Source: Chlorocebus sabaeus
Lineage: Eukaryota > Chordata > Mammalia > Primates > Cercopithecidae
Direction: 5' to 3'
Assembly: GCF_047675955.1 (NCBI RefSeq)
Contig: NC_132919.1
Span: 68,056,816-68,120,815 of the forward strand
Length of the DNA stretch: 64,000 nt
Shown: piece by piece, positions 10,243 to 22,319 of the stretch
Position numbering within the stretch: position 1 is the first letter of the stretch
How the letters are laid out: the number at the start of each line of letters is the position of its first letter
Notes under the pieces: generated by a model
Told to the model about the DNA's origin: nothing
The model's database searches: none
What the model saw: the letters and a program-made list of their open reading frames with translations, nothing else
Translations under genes and position numbers: made by a program

Positions 10243-10450
10243 TTTCTTTTGAGACAAAGTCTTGCTTTGTCACCCAGACTGGAGTACAGTGGCAGCGATC
10301 ATGGCTCACTGCAGCCTCTGCCTCCCAGGCTCAAGCCATCCTCCTCTCTCACCCTCCTGAGTACCTGGGCTATAGGCAGTTGCCACCACATCTGGCTAAG
10401 TTTTGTATTTTTTGTAGAGATGGGGCTTCACCTTGTTGCCCAAGCTGGTG
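10243..10450 (-). mobile_element. Old Alu (AluJ-like), interrupted
   Basis: A diverged reverse Alu runs from 'ttttgagacaaagtcttgc' to 'caccttgttgcccaagctgg'. It ends where a younger Alu is inserted. Confidence 0.85.
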
Positions 10451-10465
10451 CACATCTTTATTCTT

Positions 10466-10758
10466 TTTTTTTTTTGAGACAGAGTCTCACTCTGTCGCCC
10501 AGGCTGGAGTGCAGTGGCACAATCTCGGCTCACTGCAACCTCCGTCTCCTGGCTTCAAGTGACTCTCCTGCCTCAGCCTCCTGAGTAGCTGGGATTATAG
10601 GCATGTGTCACCATGCCCGGCTAATTTGTTTTTGTATTTTTAGTAGAGACAGGGTTTCACTGTGTTAGCCAGGATGGTCTCAGTCTCCTAACCTCGTGAT
10701 TCCCCCGCCTTGGCCTCCCAAAGTGCTGGGATTACAGGTGGAAGCCACCGCGCCCGGC
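10466..10758 (-). mobile_element. Alu SINE inserted into older Alu
   Basis: A reverse Alu bounded by a perfect 15-base target-site duplication, cacatctttattctt, at 10451-10465 and 10759-10773. Confidence 0.95.
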
Positions 10759-10773
10759 CACATCTTTATTCTT

Positions 10774-11785
10774 TAGGCTCTTGATAGGTTTGCTTAAGTA
10801 ATGCTGCTAGCACTGGGCAGATGTATTACAATAGGAATATTGATGCCCTTGAACTCCTTCTAGCACATGCAGATGTGATACAATTCATATTTAGTTGCAG
10901 AAATGCCTGAAGCTTTCATTAATGGATGCCTATAAGATCCAGGCTGGGCTGGAGGCAAAGGATTATCTTGGCCTGGGAAAGTGCAAGCACTTTCCTGCTG
11001 TGAATTCTTCCCTGCTGTGGCTCTAAGCCAGATGTATAAATATATGTGGATGGATACAGGTTTAGGCTACTCAGCTGAGACTCTAGGTCAGGTGATGGAG
11101 ATCTGAAGGGTAAGAAGGAGGCTAGAAATGAATTTCTTCTGGAAAGATTCATGATTCATTCTTACTTGTCTGAACTGTAAGAGCATCCTCATCGGTGAAT
11201 GTATTTGTCACAGCATCCACTGCAAACCCCCTTGGGGAAGACTTGCTTTCACTGTGCTTCTGGATTTGCACATTTGCTTGCATGTGCACACACACACATT
11301 CACACCATCTTTACTCTGAATATACAATGTCAAGCTTTCCCAGGTATTCTAAAAATCCTCCTGTTTCTGCCTCTTGGTTGGCAGGTGTCCAAAAATGGTG
11401 CTGACATCCCAGGTCAGAATGGTGGCCAGTTCCGATCAAGACAGAGCCCCATATCTTCCAGGGACACCAGACAAGATGCCAGGACCACACCTCCACTTTG
11501 CCCAGAGGCCAAAAGCAGCCCAAGAAGATGAGGTGTTCTCTGTATGCATTACTCCCAGGTCCCCCAGGATTGGCCTCCAGCTGTCCTCCACCCAGGAGGA
11601 GCTGTGTGGAGACAGAGACTGGCTTGGGGTCCCATTCCCCAATCCCCTCCCTTCCATCTGCTATGCCACTGCCAGATGGACTTTGCTTTCTGTTTTTTAA
11701 AAAAGCAAAGTTCAAAAAATATTTTAAACACAGGAAATTGAATATGTTAGCATTTTAGCTCCATCTACAGTATTTCTTTATATTT
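10774..11785. other. Intergenic DNA, no recognised gene
   Basis: Single-copy-looking sequence with a short CA-rich stretch at about 11287-11305. Open frames on both strands at 11199-11758 overlap each other and have no recognisable motif. Confidence 0.5.
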
Positions 11786-11789
11786 TACA

Positions 11790-12008
11790 CAGGGTTTCAC
11801 TCTGTTGCCCAGACTGCAATGCAGTGGCACAATCATAGCTCACTGCAGTCTCTATCTCCTGGGCTCAAGTGATCCTCCCACCTCAGCCTCCCAAGAAGCT
11901 GAGACTACAGGTGTGCACTACTACACCTAGCTAATGTTTTTTTATTTTTATTAGAGGCGAGGGCTCACTATGTTTCCTAGGCTGGTCTTGAACTCCTGAG
12001 CTCCCAAG
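11790..12008 (-). mobile_element. Old partial Alu (AluJ-like)
   Basis: A reverse, diverged Alu that stops after 'ggtcttgaactcctgagctc', so it lacks the terminal B-box end. Confidence 0.85.
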
Positions 12009-12232
12009 GCAACAACCCATGTTTCCATACAGTCCTACATACATTATTTATAATCAATATACAAATGTGTGTTTTTAAATTTCACATGCATTTTATCATA
12101 TCATACATATTCTGAAACTCACCTTTTTTTTTTTTACTCAAAATTATGCTTTTAAGATCTAGCCATGTTGGATTATTTTAAAATCTTGAATGGTATTATA
12201 TTTTATGACTATACCACTATTTGCTTATCTAT

Positions 12233-12264
<32 letters not shown>

Positions 12265-12689
12265 TTGAGACAGTCTCGCTCTGTCACCCAGGCTGGAATG
12301 CAATGGCGCGATGTCAGCTTACTGTAACTTCTGTCTCCTAAGTTCAAGCAATTCTTCTGCCTCAGCCTCCCGAGGAGTTGGAACTACAGGTGTGCGCCAC
12401 CATGCCCAGTTAATTTTTTGTATTTTTAGTAGAAACGGGGTTTCACCATGTTGGCCAGGCTGGTCTCGAACTCCTGGCCTCAAGTGATCTGCCTGCCTCG
12501 GCCTCCCAAAGTGCTAAGATTACAGGCATGAGCCACCGCGCCCGGCCTGCTTATCTATTTTTCTACTGATTTAGTTTGTTTCCAGTGTTTTCACTATCAA
12601 AACCAATGCACTAAGGAAGATGCCTGAATTTGTCTCCTGATGTGACATATGCTAGAGTTTCCTCAGGACAGAGAGGAGTGAGTGTTCTA
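12009..12689 (-). mobile_element. Old L1-like fragment, split by an Alu
   Basis: A/T-rich sequence with L1-antisense wording ('agatctagccatgttgga', 'aatcttgaatggtattat', 'ttagtttgtttccagtgttttcac') flanks the Alu at 12239-12547. Confidence 0.5.
12239..12547 (-). mobile_element. Alu SINE
   Basis: A full-length reverse Alu with a perfect 17-base target-site duplication, tgcttatctatttttct, at 12222-12238 and 12548-12564. Confidence 0.95.
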
Positions 12690-13195
12690 ATACAAAAATC
12701 TAATCATGCCATTTCCCTGCTCAAATTCCTCCATGGAATTTGTTACCTAAAAGGTCAACTCTAAACTCCTTAGCTTACGAGTACATGATCTGGTATCTGC
12801 CTACCTGTCCAGCCACGCATTTGACTGCTGACTTCCTTAGCACTTTGTTCCTTGCAATATTGTATTTCTCTTAATTTCTAAATCGCCCAGGAGGTTTCAA
12901 GCCTCTGCTTTTGCACATTCTCCTTAGTCTGCCTAGGATCCCATCCTCCAACTCCTCTGGCCTGGAAATTCCCCTTCAAGTCTCCTTTTGAGGAGACTGC
13001 CTCCTCCACAGAGCTGACCACACCACATCCACGCTGTGTTACAAGATTGCCACACAGGCTGAACTTGGCTGTCTCCCCTCTGGACTATGAGGCTACTGAG
13101 GACAGGACCCCGGACTTTGCACATTTGTAGCCTCAGTGCTTTTGCACAGGGCTTGGCCAGAATCTGGGCTCCATAAATATTTGTTGAATTAATGG
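12690..13195. mobile_element. L2 LINE remnant
   Basis: L2 text is clear: 'ccctgctcaaattcctcc', 'aactctaaactccttagc', 'tgatctggtatctgcctacc', 'gcctctgcttttgcacattc' and 'tccataaatatttgttgaat'. Confidence 0.75.
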
Positions 13196-14240
13196 ATGTT
13201 TGGCTGCTGGAGCATGATTTGAGCAGCAGGAATGAAAAGCCCAGCTTCCTCCCAGCTCAGCAGCAGGCAAGAGCTTTGGACAACTTTTCCAAAGCATTTC
13301 TTTCATTCAAGTCCCTCTGTAGCTTTGCGACCATAGCAGGGAACAGGGCCCTTCCCAAGAAACCAAGTCCATGGTTGTTTGCCCTGGACATTATTAAGTG
13401 CCCACATTACAGATATCTCTGTCATTTGGCCAACAATTTGGTGTTGTGATGTTAAGTTATTTCTATGTCTGAAGAAAACAGCTCAGCTCTGACTAAATAA
13501 ATAAATGATATCATTTTTCATTCAGGCAACCAGATTCCTTGGTACAAAAGGCTCCCGGGGTAGAAATGCCGGGACAGTGTGGCCCCTCTGAGGTTATTTA
13601 CATCTGTCAGCTTCTCTAATCTCTTGCCTTCCTTCCTGTCTGTTTCCTTCCCTTTGCACAGAGCCCAGCATTGAGCCTGGTACTTACAGGGAGGGTGGTG
13701 GAGCCATCGTCCTCACGTATGCACTGGGGATTGGGGCTTGTGGGGGGTGGCCCAGTGGCATTTAGTGTTGTTGTTGTTTTTTTCCTTAGAAACCAGCCTC
13801 AATTTAAGATAATAACTCTCCATGTTTGCCAGTGATCGCTATTTGTAGGCACTTATTTTCCCTGGTCAATTTGGCTAAGACAAATCGAATCTAAAAGGGA
13901 ACATTTTCTAAAAATGCTGCGGGGCAGTTTGCAGAAACTGGGCCAAGGAACATCTTCCAGGTCATCTGCTCCATGATGGCCTGGATGCCCCCCTTCTTAA
14001 ATGAGATGGGGGGTGGAAACAGACTCCCCAGCCTTTTATGACAGCACCTTTCAGGTACCATTGAAACCTGGGGGAACAAGGACCCTGAAGAATCATTTGG
14101 TCTGGCCTTTACTGAAAGATTCCAATTCCTGCATGGTCAGCCCCCGTCCCCTTCTGCAGCTAGTCTTTTGTCAGTGTCCTCACACCCCCAGCCCGGCCCG
14201 GGCTCCCACCCTACACCCACCCTGCCTATCTGTTAGTTCC
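13196..14240. other. Single-copy intergenic DNA
   Basis: No gene or young repeat is seen over about 1 kb. The stretch at 13440-13540 is A/T-rich with 'gactaaataaataaatgatatcattt', and 13780-13910 is similar in character. It could hold conserved non-coding DNA, but the sequence alone cannot show conservation. Confidence 0.4.
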
Positions 14241-14565
14241 TCGAAAGCACCGGCTCCCGATTGTGACGACACTGTTCCCTCTGCCAGGGACACTCTTCTT
14301 GCATTCTCTGCCATCCATCCGATGTCGGCTCAAATGTCACCTCCTCAGAGGCCTTCCCTGACCATCCCATCTAAAACAGGATCCCACTATTTTTTTTTCC
14401 TAACCCTTGTCACAAGTTGTCATTTTATATTTGTCTTATGGCAGGTCTGCCTCCGCTGCCCAGTTGTAAGCTCTATTAGGCAGGGACAGAGCTGGCTTGT
14501 TCTTGAGATCGGAGACCACAGAGCCTGGCCTGCAGCAGGTGCTTCGTATATGTTGGCAAGTGAGT
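14241..14565. mobile_element. L2 LINE 3' remnant
   Basis: L2 pattern: 'ctgccagggacactcttc', 'ggctcaaatgtcacctcctcagagg', 'ccttccctgaccatcccat', 'taagctctattaggcaggg', then 'gcagcaggtgcttcgtatatg'. Confidence 0.75.
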
Positions 14566-15633
14566 GAACCAGCAAAGGGCCAGTGGGCCCTGGCACACTT
14601 GCTCTGCTACCACTACCACCACCACTAAGAATGTCATTTAAATATCGGATCACAAACACCAGCTTTAGTCCCAGGCAGTCCTCCTGGAGTGGGAGTAACA
14701 GACTCTCTCCACTTCATCCCCCAGGCCTGGAAAAATGTTTTGAGCTTTTCGGTTGCTTGTTCTTTGCTTCTTTATGCGCAAGATGTTTTCCTTTCCTCAA
14801 TCACTTTATTTCCCTTTTTTCTAATAGTCACATCTTCATTAGAGATTTTACATTACATTATCATTCATAGACTCCCTTTTGAATTTTCCCCGGTCCTTCC
14901 GTTGCTGTCTGGGGAGACAGAGGTGCACACTTTGAAGTCGGTACAGGACCCATTCACACTGCCTAGCTTCTGCGTGGCTGACCAACTGGGTGTCTCCAAC
15001 CCCTCAGGGGCTCCACCAGGCCCTTGGAATCAACCCCCACGGTTCTCCCTTGCTCCCCTATCTCCTGCATGCATTCAACTCACCAACCACCACGTGCATG
15101 GTTTCTGTTTTCTGTCCATCTGCCTAATGTCTCTTGAATCCATCCATTTCTCTCCAGTGCCACTTCCCTGGTTTGGCCGCTGTCTCCCTTGTCCCAGCCT
15201 CTGATGCTCTCCTGGCCTCTGGACTCACCTCCTCTAAGCCAGTCTTCCTGTGGGCACAGAATCTGATCCTGTCCCTCCTGTGCTTCCTGTGGTCTCAGGA
15301 TGGAGAGCACTCACCTCAGCCAGGCCCCCAGGCTAAAACCGATCTGATGCTCCCAGCTCTCCAGGCCCTTCTCTTCTCAGATGCCTCTCTGGGCTCCTCC
15401 TTAGTTCCTGCAAGTCCCGCACTCTCTCCCACCTCCAGCCTTTGGGCAGCGGGTCTTTCAGCCAAGTGCTTTTCCTGTGCCACCTGCTACTCCTGCCTCA
15501 GCTCTCATACATCCTCCTGGATGTCCCGCTGAGCCTCCAGGCCAGTTAGGGCCTTCCCCTGTGTTTTCCTGACAGACTGTAATTTCCCTCATATTGCCTT
15601 GGCAAAGTGCCCTCTAATTGCCAATTTATTATT
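14566..15633. other. Intergenic DNA, pyrimidine-rich
   Basis: About 1 kb of C/T-rich DNA with several overlapping open frames (14689-15204, 15134-15532). None has a domain, codon bias or splice context I can recognise. Parts resemble old L2 DNA. Confidence 0.45.
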
Positions 15634-15937
15634 ATTATTATTTTGAGATGATAATAATCTCAGTCTTGCTCTGTCGCCCAGGCTGGAGGGCAGTGGCGCG
15701 ATCTCGGCTCACTGCAACCTCTGCCTCCCAGGTTCCAGCGATTCTCCTGCCTCAACCTCCTGAGTAGCTGGGACTACAGCCACATGCCACCACACCTGGC
15801 TAATTTTTGTATTGTTAGTAGTGATAGGGTTTCACCATGTTGTCCAGGCTGGTCTCAAACTCCTGACTTCAAGTGTTCTGCCCACCTCGGCCTCCCAAAG
15901 TGCTGGGATTATAGGCGTGAGCTGCCATGCCCAGCCA
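15634..15937 (-). mobile_element. Alu SINE
   Basis: A reverse Alu with an ATT-type tail. The target-site duplication ccaatttattatt is present at 15621-15633 and 15938-15950. Confidence 0.93.
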
Positions 15938-15950
15938 CCAATTTATTATT

Positions 15951-16440
15951 TCTTCCCTTAGACTGGGAGTTTCATGAGGGCAGGGGCTGGCTGTCATACT
16001 CGGGGATGCAGAGAAGATCCTGACTTAAAGTTCCTGTGACTTGAACATGCAGGAGAAGCCAGATATGAAGGATATAAATTGAATCAACTTGGCCTGAAGA
16101 TCCCAGCCAGGAGGATCTGGTCCCCCAGGAAGGGAACTGATTTGCCCTTGAGGCCCCTGGGACAGGAGAAGCCACAGCATCCTGTTGTTTGATCCTCTTA
16201 TCTTCAAGCAGGCATGACTGGGTTCCAGAAATACAAACCGTAAAATAGACCTCCAGACTCCTAGAGAGGATGTGAAGCTGCAGAAGCCCTCCACTGAAAG
16301 ACTGGACCCACTACCTACTCCTCCTGGCAGGTGCCCTGGACAAGGGCACGGCCCTCACAGCATTCAAGTGTGAAGGGATTGTCCTTCTCCAGCCCTGGAC
16401 ATTAAAAGGTCTACCCCTGATGAGCCATAGAGGGACTGTG

Positions 16441-16441
<1 letters not shown>
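15951..16441. other. Intergenic DNA, possible old LTR remnant
   Basis: Text at about 16040-16270 ('aaggatataaattgaatcaact', 'ttgatcctcttatcttcaag') looks like an old diverged repeat that I cannot name. No gene is seen. Confidence 0.35.
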
Positions 16442-16473
<32 letters not shown>

Positions 16474-16497
16474 ACGCGCGCGCGCGTGTGTGTGTGT
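16442..16497. repeat. Alternating (TG)n(CG)n(TG)n tract
   Basis: Fifty-six bases of uninterrupted purine-pyrimidine alternation: GC, then TG repeats, then a GCGCGCGC core at about 16474-16486, then TG repeats. Confidence 0.97.
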
Positions 16498-16550
16498 TGG
16501 AGGAGTTGCTTATGGAAAATATTTCTCCTGCTCTTAAAAAGGGACTCCTG

Positions 16551-16840
16551 CTGAGTGCGGTGGCTCATGCCTGTAATCCTAGCACTTTAGGAGGCCGAGA
16601 CAGGTGGATCACCTGAGGTCAGGAATTCGAGACCAGCCTGACCAACATGGAGAAACCCTGTCTCTAATAAAAATACAAAAATTAGCCAGGCATGGTGGCA
16701 CATGCCTGTAATCCCAGCTACTCCAGAGGTTGAGGCAGGAGAATTACTTGAACCCAGGAGGCGGAGGTTGTAGTGAGCCGAGATTGTGCCACTGCCCTCC
16801 AACCGGGGCAACAAGTGTGAAACTCTGTCTAAAAGGAAAA
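16551..16840 (+). mobile_element. Alu SINE
   Basis: A forward Alu with target-site duplication aaaaagggactcctg (16536-16550), repeated after the tail as aaaaaggggggactcctg (to about 16858). Confidence 0.93.
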
Positions 16841-16859
16841 AAAAAGGGGGGACTCCTGT

Positions 16860-17137
16860 CTGGGCGTGATGGCTCATGCCTGTAATCCCAATACTTTAGG
16901 AGGCTGAGTCAGATGAATCATTTTAGCCCAGGAGTTCAAGACCAGCCCAAGCAACGTGGCAAAAAACACACAAAAAAATTAGCCAGGAATGGTGGTGTGC
17001 ACCTGTAGCGCCAGCTACTAGGGAGGCTGAGGTGGGAGGATCATCTGAGCCTGGGAGGTCAAGGCTGCAGTGAGCTGTGGTTGCACCACTGCACCCCAGC
17101 CTGGGTGACAGAGTAAGATCCTGTCTAAGAACAAAAA
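16860..17137 (+). mobile_element. Old Alu (AluJ-like)
   Basis: A diverged forward Alu lying just downstream of the Alu at 16551-16840 in the same orientation. Its tail is decayed ('ctgtctaagaacaaaaag'). Confidence 0.9.
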
Positions 17138-17204
17138 GCGTGTAGCACCTCCCTCCTCTCCCCCATTCTCTCCCTTGCTCCCCTCTCCATGTGAGGTGCT
17201 GGCT

Positions 17205-17590
17205 TCCCCCTTTGCCTTTTGACATGATTGGAAGCTTCCTGAGGCCTCCCCAGAAACCCAGCAGATGCCCAGTACCATGCTTCCTCTACTGCCTGCAGGA
17301 TCACAAGCCAATTTAACTTCTTTTCTTTATAAATTACCCAGACTCAGGTCAGTCAGCCTTCCTTCCTTCCTTCCTTCCTTTTTTAAAATTTTTTTATTTT
17401 GAGACAGAGTTTTGCTCTGTTTCCCAGGCTGGAGTGTAGTAGTGCAATCTTGGCTCACTGCAACTTCCTCCTCCTAGGCTTAAGTGATCCTCCTGATTTG
17501 GGTTCCCAAACTGCTGGGATCACAGGCATGAGCCACCACACCTGGCCTCAGATATTTCTTTATAGCAATGCAAGAATGGCCTAATACAGG
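17205..17590 (+). mobile_element. MaLR (MST/THE1-like) LTR 3' fragment, split by Alu
   Basis: The LTR end pattern 'ggaagcttcctgaggcctcccc', 'ttctttataaattacccagactcagg' breaks off at about 17350. It resumes as 'atttctttatagcaatgcaagaatgg' at 17549-17590, after an Alu fragment. Confidence 0.8.
17381..17548 (-). mobile_element. Partial Alu inside MaLR LTR
   Basis: A reverse Alu with an internal deletion: the left half is joined to 'cccaaactgctgggatcacagg'. A (TTCC)n stretch precedes it at about 17358-17380. Confidence 0.85.
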
Positions 17591-18234
17591 TGACAAGTCA
17601 GAGTTTGCAGGGAAGCCCAAGAAACCAAGCACATTTGCTGCCTGAGTGAGGCCGTGAAGGGAGCCAGTGGACAGGTCTGCGGGCAGCTGTGGCTCAGCAA
17701 GGCCAGCTGGCCAGAACACAGGCCAACTCTACCCTAGACCTCTCTGGAGAAGGGGATTCTGGGAGGTATTATTCCCAGATTAGCCAAATGGACAAAACAC
17801 AAAACAGCAGGAAGACCAGCCCCACTCATCTCTCTGGCCTCCTCCCCTCTACTCCCTACCTGTGCCCGGGTGCTAAACTCTTTACAGCTCCCCCTTGTGC
17901 CTCTGCCCATGCTATGCCCTCAATTTTGGATACCTTTGCTCTCTTCTTTAGCTAGTCAACGCTACAGTGAGCCCTCAGGATCTAGCCCCAAAGACTCATT
18001 CCCTAAGACATCTTCCCTCTCCAAGAACTCCCCTCTCCTCCGTGCTCCTCGAGGACTGGGTACAAATCCATATTGCAACTCCTGTTACCCATCGAGTCTT
18101 CCTCCTCGCCAGGTCTAGTAATCTCTTGGGAAGGAGGACTATGTCTGTGCTGGCCGGTCTCCCAGCAGCCAGTGCTAGGGAGGCAGGGTTCCCAGGGAGG
18201 GCGCAATGCTTTCCTGGCATGGAAACCACTAAAC
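17591..18234. other. Intergenic DNA, L2-like in part
   Basis: The part at about 17830-18130 has diverged L2-type wording ('ctttgctctcttctttagc', 'agtctcttgggaaggaggactatgtct'). No gene is seen. Confidence 0.4.
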
Positions 18235-18440
18235 CACTGGTGCAGTGTGCTTCAGAATCACCTAGGGAACATGTTACACATTCAGATTCCCAGTCCTCAC
18301 CTCCCCAAGATTTTGATTTGGTAGTTCTGGAGCTAGGCTCAGGAACTTGCTTTTTTTTTTTTTTTTTTTTTTAAATTGGGCAGCCTCTCGAGCCAGAGTA
18401 GGCTCAGAGACTCCTAGGAACCTGCATTTTTTAGCAAACA
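18235..18440. mobile_element. MER5-like hAT fragment with T-run
   Basis: 'cagaatcacctagggaacatgtta', 'cagattcccagtcctcacc' and 'attttgatttggtagttctgg' match the MER5 (hAT-Charlie) theme. A T-run of about 22 lies at 18352-18372. Confidence 0.55.
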
Positions 18441-19412
18441 CCATGAGTAATTCATGAGCAATTTTTCTACCACATCAGGCTGACTCTGACAGTACTGAAT
18501 CTTTTTTATTTTTTTTTAAGAGTTTAAGTCTAACTCTTTTCATTTTTTTTTTAACCTTAGTTTCTAGTTAGATTAGACGGTCGTCTTTTTTATAGATAAA
18601 AGCTCTATTAAGTCTCTATAGGTCATATTCTGCTTTTATTGGAGGCCCTGAAGCCTGGACTATGGGATTTAAATGTCTCTGAAGGTGACAGAGAGGACCA
18701 GAGAGAAGGCAGTAGAGTTGAGGCATGGAGCCTGCCGAGGGCCTAGCCAGGACAGAGAGACCCAGCAACGCCTTGTCCCCAAGAAAATCTCCTTGTCTTT
18801 CTGGAATGCCGAGAAGCCCTGAGGAGGTCCTGGGTGGGAAGAGCTAAGCCACAGTGGGTGGGCTCAGGCCCACGGGAGTGGACTCAGAGCATGTGCCACA
18901 GTAGCCCGTGACGCGGGACCTCCCACGCAGGTCTCCTGAGGAGATGGAGAGAAGCAGATTATTCCCCCAACATATCAGTGAGGGCACCTTGGGCCCAATT
19001 GGCTGGAGAGGTGGGGATGAGTGGGGTGGGAACGGGATGACAGCAGAGGAGCTGGCACTAGGACAGGAGCCACAGCAGGCTCGGTACCACAAAGCGGGTC
19101 CTTGCCAATTTTGACATCTGCCCCCAGTCCCTGCCTGGTCACCCAGGGAATGTGGCTTTAGATTTGTGGCTTGGGACCCCAGAAGAGGGAGAGGGAGCCT
19201 CTCAGCCTCTCTAGATCTTCTTGGCCAGGTGGTGGGAGGTGGCTTCTCCCAGGGGCCCCGGCGGTTGCTGGATGAGATGCTGACTCAGTTGTCTTCTGAG
19301 TTGAGCCATTGTTTTATTTAAAAATACAGAGGAAATAAACCCACAACATCACTCCACCCCTGAACACAAGCACTGCTTATATTTAGGTGTAACCCCTTCC
19401 AGTCTTGTTTCC
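18441..19412. other. Single-copy intergenic DNA
   Basis: A T-rich segment (18490-18600) is followed by mixed DNA. No gene, RNA gene or clear repeat is seen. Confidence 0.45.
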
Positions 19413-19470
19413 TCTGTGTATGTGTGTGTGTATGTGTGTGTGTGCAGGTACATGCATGTGTGTGTTTGTA
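19413..19470. repeat. Imperfect (GT)n repeat
   Basis: GT-rich tract interrupted by TA, CAGG and CATG steps. Confidence 0.9.
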
Positions 19471-19937
19471 CCATAGGTCCATAAAGTTCTGTATTCTGTA
19501 TGACACCATTAGCATTTTCTATGTTGCTACAGAGTCTTTGTGACCATCATTCCCAAAGGCTGCCTGGTCTACTGAGATGATGGGCCATAGTTTCCTTAAG
19601 GATCCTTTGTTGTCCTCTGACCCACACAATAACACTAAGTTTTACTTGGGGCCAGACTCGTGGTCCCTAAAGTCAGCCCTCTTCAGACCCCAAATCTTGG
19701 CCCTCTCAATCCAGTCCCTCACTCCCTGACCTCTTCCTACATTCTTCTGCCTGCTCCAGACTTTTCCATTTACCTCCCAATTTATATATCACACTCACCA
19801 CCACCCTAGATCTGACAACTTAGATAATGCCTTCTCGAATACTGGAAAAACCTGAATTGCCATCAATTTTTGAGGTTCCTAGTATACTATAAAATGTACA
19901 TATGCCTAAAGAGGGTTATAAAGATTGTCAGCTATTT

Positions 19938-20423
19938 TAGGCTGGGTGTGGTGGCTCACACCTGTAATCCCAGAACTTTGGGAGGCCAAGGGGGGTAGAT
20001 TTCTTTTTTTTTTTTTTTTTTTTTTTTTTGAGACAGAGTCTCGCTCTGTTGTCCAGGCTGGAGTGCAGTGGCGCGATCTTATCTCACTGCAAGCTCTGCC
20101 TCCCGGGTTCACGCCATTCTCCTGCCTCAGCCTCCCGAGTAACTGGGACTACAGGCACCCGCCACTTTGCCTGGCTAATTTTTTGTATTTTTAGTAGAGA
20201 TGGGGTTTCACCGTGTTAGCCAGGATGGTCTCGATCTCCTGACCTCGTGATTTGCCCGCCTCGGCCTCCCAAAGTGCTGGGATTACAGATGTGAGCCACC
20301 GTGCCCGGCCAATTTCTTGAGCCCAAGAGATCAGGACCAACCTTGGCAACATGGTAAAATCCCATCTCTACCCAAAATACAAATATTAGCCAGTCTCATA
20401 ACCCAGTCTCAAAACAAATAAAG
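19938..20423 (+). mobile_element. Old Alu split by a younger Alu
   Basis: The 5' part (19938-20004, 'ggctgggtgtggtggctcac') and the later part (20312-20423, 'gagcccaagagatcagg', 'atctctacccaaaatacaaat') belong to one forward Alu interrupted at the A-box-distal region. Confidence 0.88.
20006..20311 (-). mobile_element. AluY-like SINE nested in older Alu
   Basis: A full-length reverse young Alu with a long T tail. The short duplication atttctt flanks it at 19999-20005 and 20312-20318. Confidence 0.93.
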
Positions 20424-21969
20424 AGATTAAAATTAAAAATAAAAGATTGTCAGCTATTTCAATGTTTACACTGAACAAATTAATATTCCTTTCACCAGTA
20501 ATGTGGTATAACATTGTTATGAAACTCACGAGAAATGTACAAATAAGGTACCACAGGTGATACCAACTCTCCAGAGGTGGAGACAAGGTCAAGGCCAAAA
20601 GACAAATGTTCTCTTTGGGTCTTGTCAGAGTCACTCTCTGGGACTAAATATGCAATTGCACTTGAAGAAAAAAATAGCAGAAGTCTAAATTTGAGACCCA
20701 TTGAGACCTGAGCCAATGGCTCTCCATATTCCCCTTGTGTCTACAACCAATTAAAAACAAAATAAAACAGCTTATCCAGGCTGCTTCTCTAGAACTGGGC
20801 TTTGGCCTACCTTCTTAGGCTGAGTCTGGCACCCATACTCAGATCTGATGTTTTGTTGCCTGGAGTGCCTCCCCCATCCACTCAACCCTAGCTCCTGGGA
20901 TCCTGCCTTGGGTCAGCCCCTTGGCTGGTACAAGAGGTGTTTGGAACATCTGATGGCTTCTAATATTTTCACTATCATAAATGTGGTGGATGGGATTCTC
21001 TGGTCCTATCAGCCCATTTTCCCTCTCTATGCTCATCCCTACTGAGGAGGGAATCTTTTAACCTCACCCCTACTGAGAAGGGAGCCTTTTAACCTCATAA
21101 ATCATTAGAGTGATACATCAAGAATCCACTGTAAGAGAAATGGATTATCTCAAGGCCCCTCCACTCAGAGGATGGGAGGATGTGGAGCAGATGGTTCTAT
21201 CTACCTTGTGCACAAGGGCCATGGGGAGCAATCCAGATTTGCTGGCTACTGACCAAAAGGGATGAAGCTCCTTTTCTAAGATAAGAAACTTAGACAAGGA
21301 AGGAGAAGAGAGAGATTAAGGGAAACAGATTACTGGGCATCATGGAAGCTGTTTTCTGGAAGGCAACCCAATGGTGGGGCAACCCAATGGTGGGGACCCT
21401 CTGCATCCTGAATGGGTGGAGGTGGTGGTACTTGCTGGCAGTAGATTCAGTTTTTATCCATTTCTGGACATGGAAGGGCAGAATGCAGTCACGAACAACT
21501 TTGCTCAAATACATTTTTCTCTACTTAGGATTATTTCTTTTCCCCAGGGGGGACATTTCTGTGGCTCTTCTCATATATTGCTGGATTGCTTTCTAGAAGA
21601 TGGGTACCACTTTACAATTTCATGACCCAAATAGGGCAAGAGAGGATCCCATTTTGGGCACATATAAGTATGCAATAAATAAGTGATTAATAACAAACAG
21701 AACAGAAAATCCCCAGGCTGTGGGGCAGTGGAGCTGTTGCTGGAGGGAGAACATCCAGATCTTTAACCTCTGGGGCCACTTCAAGTATACCTGCCCAGGA
21801 TTTAAGCATCATTAGTCGATGTTGCTGAGCCAGATCGATAAATGGATATGGCAAAGGCTGTGTAGATTTTACAGCAGGGGCAGATGGGATGCAATTCTCA
21901 GGAATCCCACAAGGCTTAGAAGTAACAGTGTAATCCTCAGGGCAGGCCTTAATTCAGGGCCCTGCCATC
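20424..21969. other. Intergenic DNA without recognised gene
   Basis: About 1.5 kb with no Alu. A 16-base direct duplication (aacccaatggtggggc type) occurs at about 21365-21396. Open frames at 21342-21625 overlap in two frames without motifs. Confidence 0.45.
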
Positions 21970-22083
21970 AGAAGTGAAATGAAGCACTAATATATCCCAT
22001 GACATGGATGAACCTTGAAAACATGCTAAGTGAAAGAAGCCAGCCCAAAAGACCACATATTATATGACTCCACTTATACGAAG
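21970..22083 (+). mobile_element. L1 3' fragment
   Basis: This piece ('catgacatggatgaaccttgaaaac', 'agccagcccaaaagaccacatattatatgactccactta') closely repeats the sequence at about 24108-24212. Both therefore come from the same L1 subfamily region. Confidence 0.85.
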
Positions 22084-22319
22084 ATTCCTGCAGCCTCTAC
22101 TCTCCACCACTGATAACTCCCTCCAGATTCAAATTCCTGCAGGCCTGCCTGTTCTAGCTGGGGCCGGGATGGGAGATGCCAGAACCCCACAACTGACACC
22201 CCCAACCAGACTGTCAGGAGAGGTAATTTGCTCAAAGAAAAATTGAGATGGAGGCAAAAGCCACAGCTCTCCACTAACCATGCTGCTAAAACTTTGGGGG
22301 CTGCTATGCACCAGAACTA

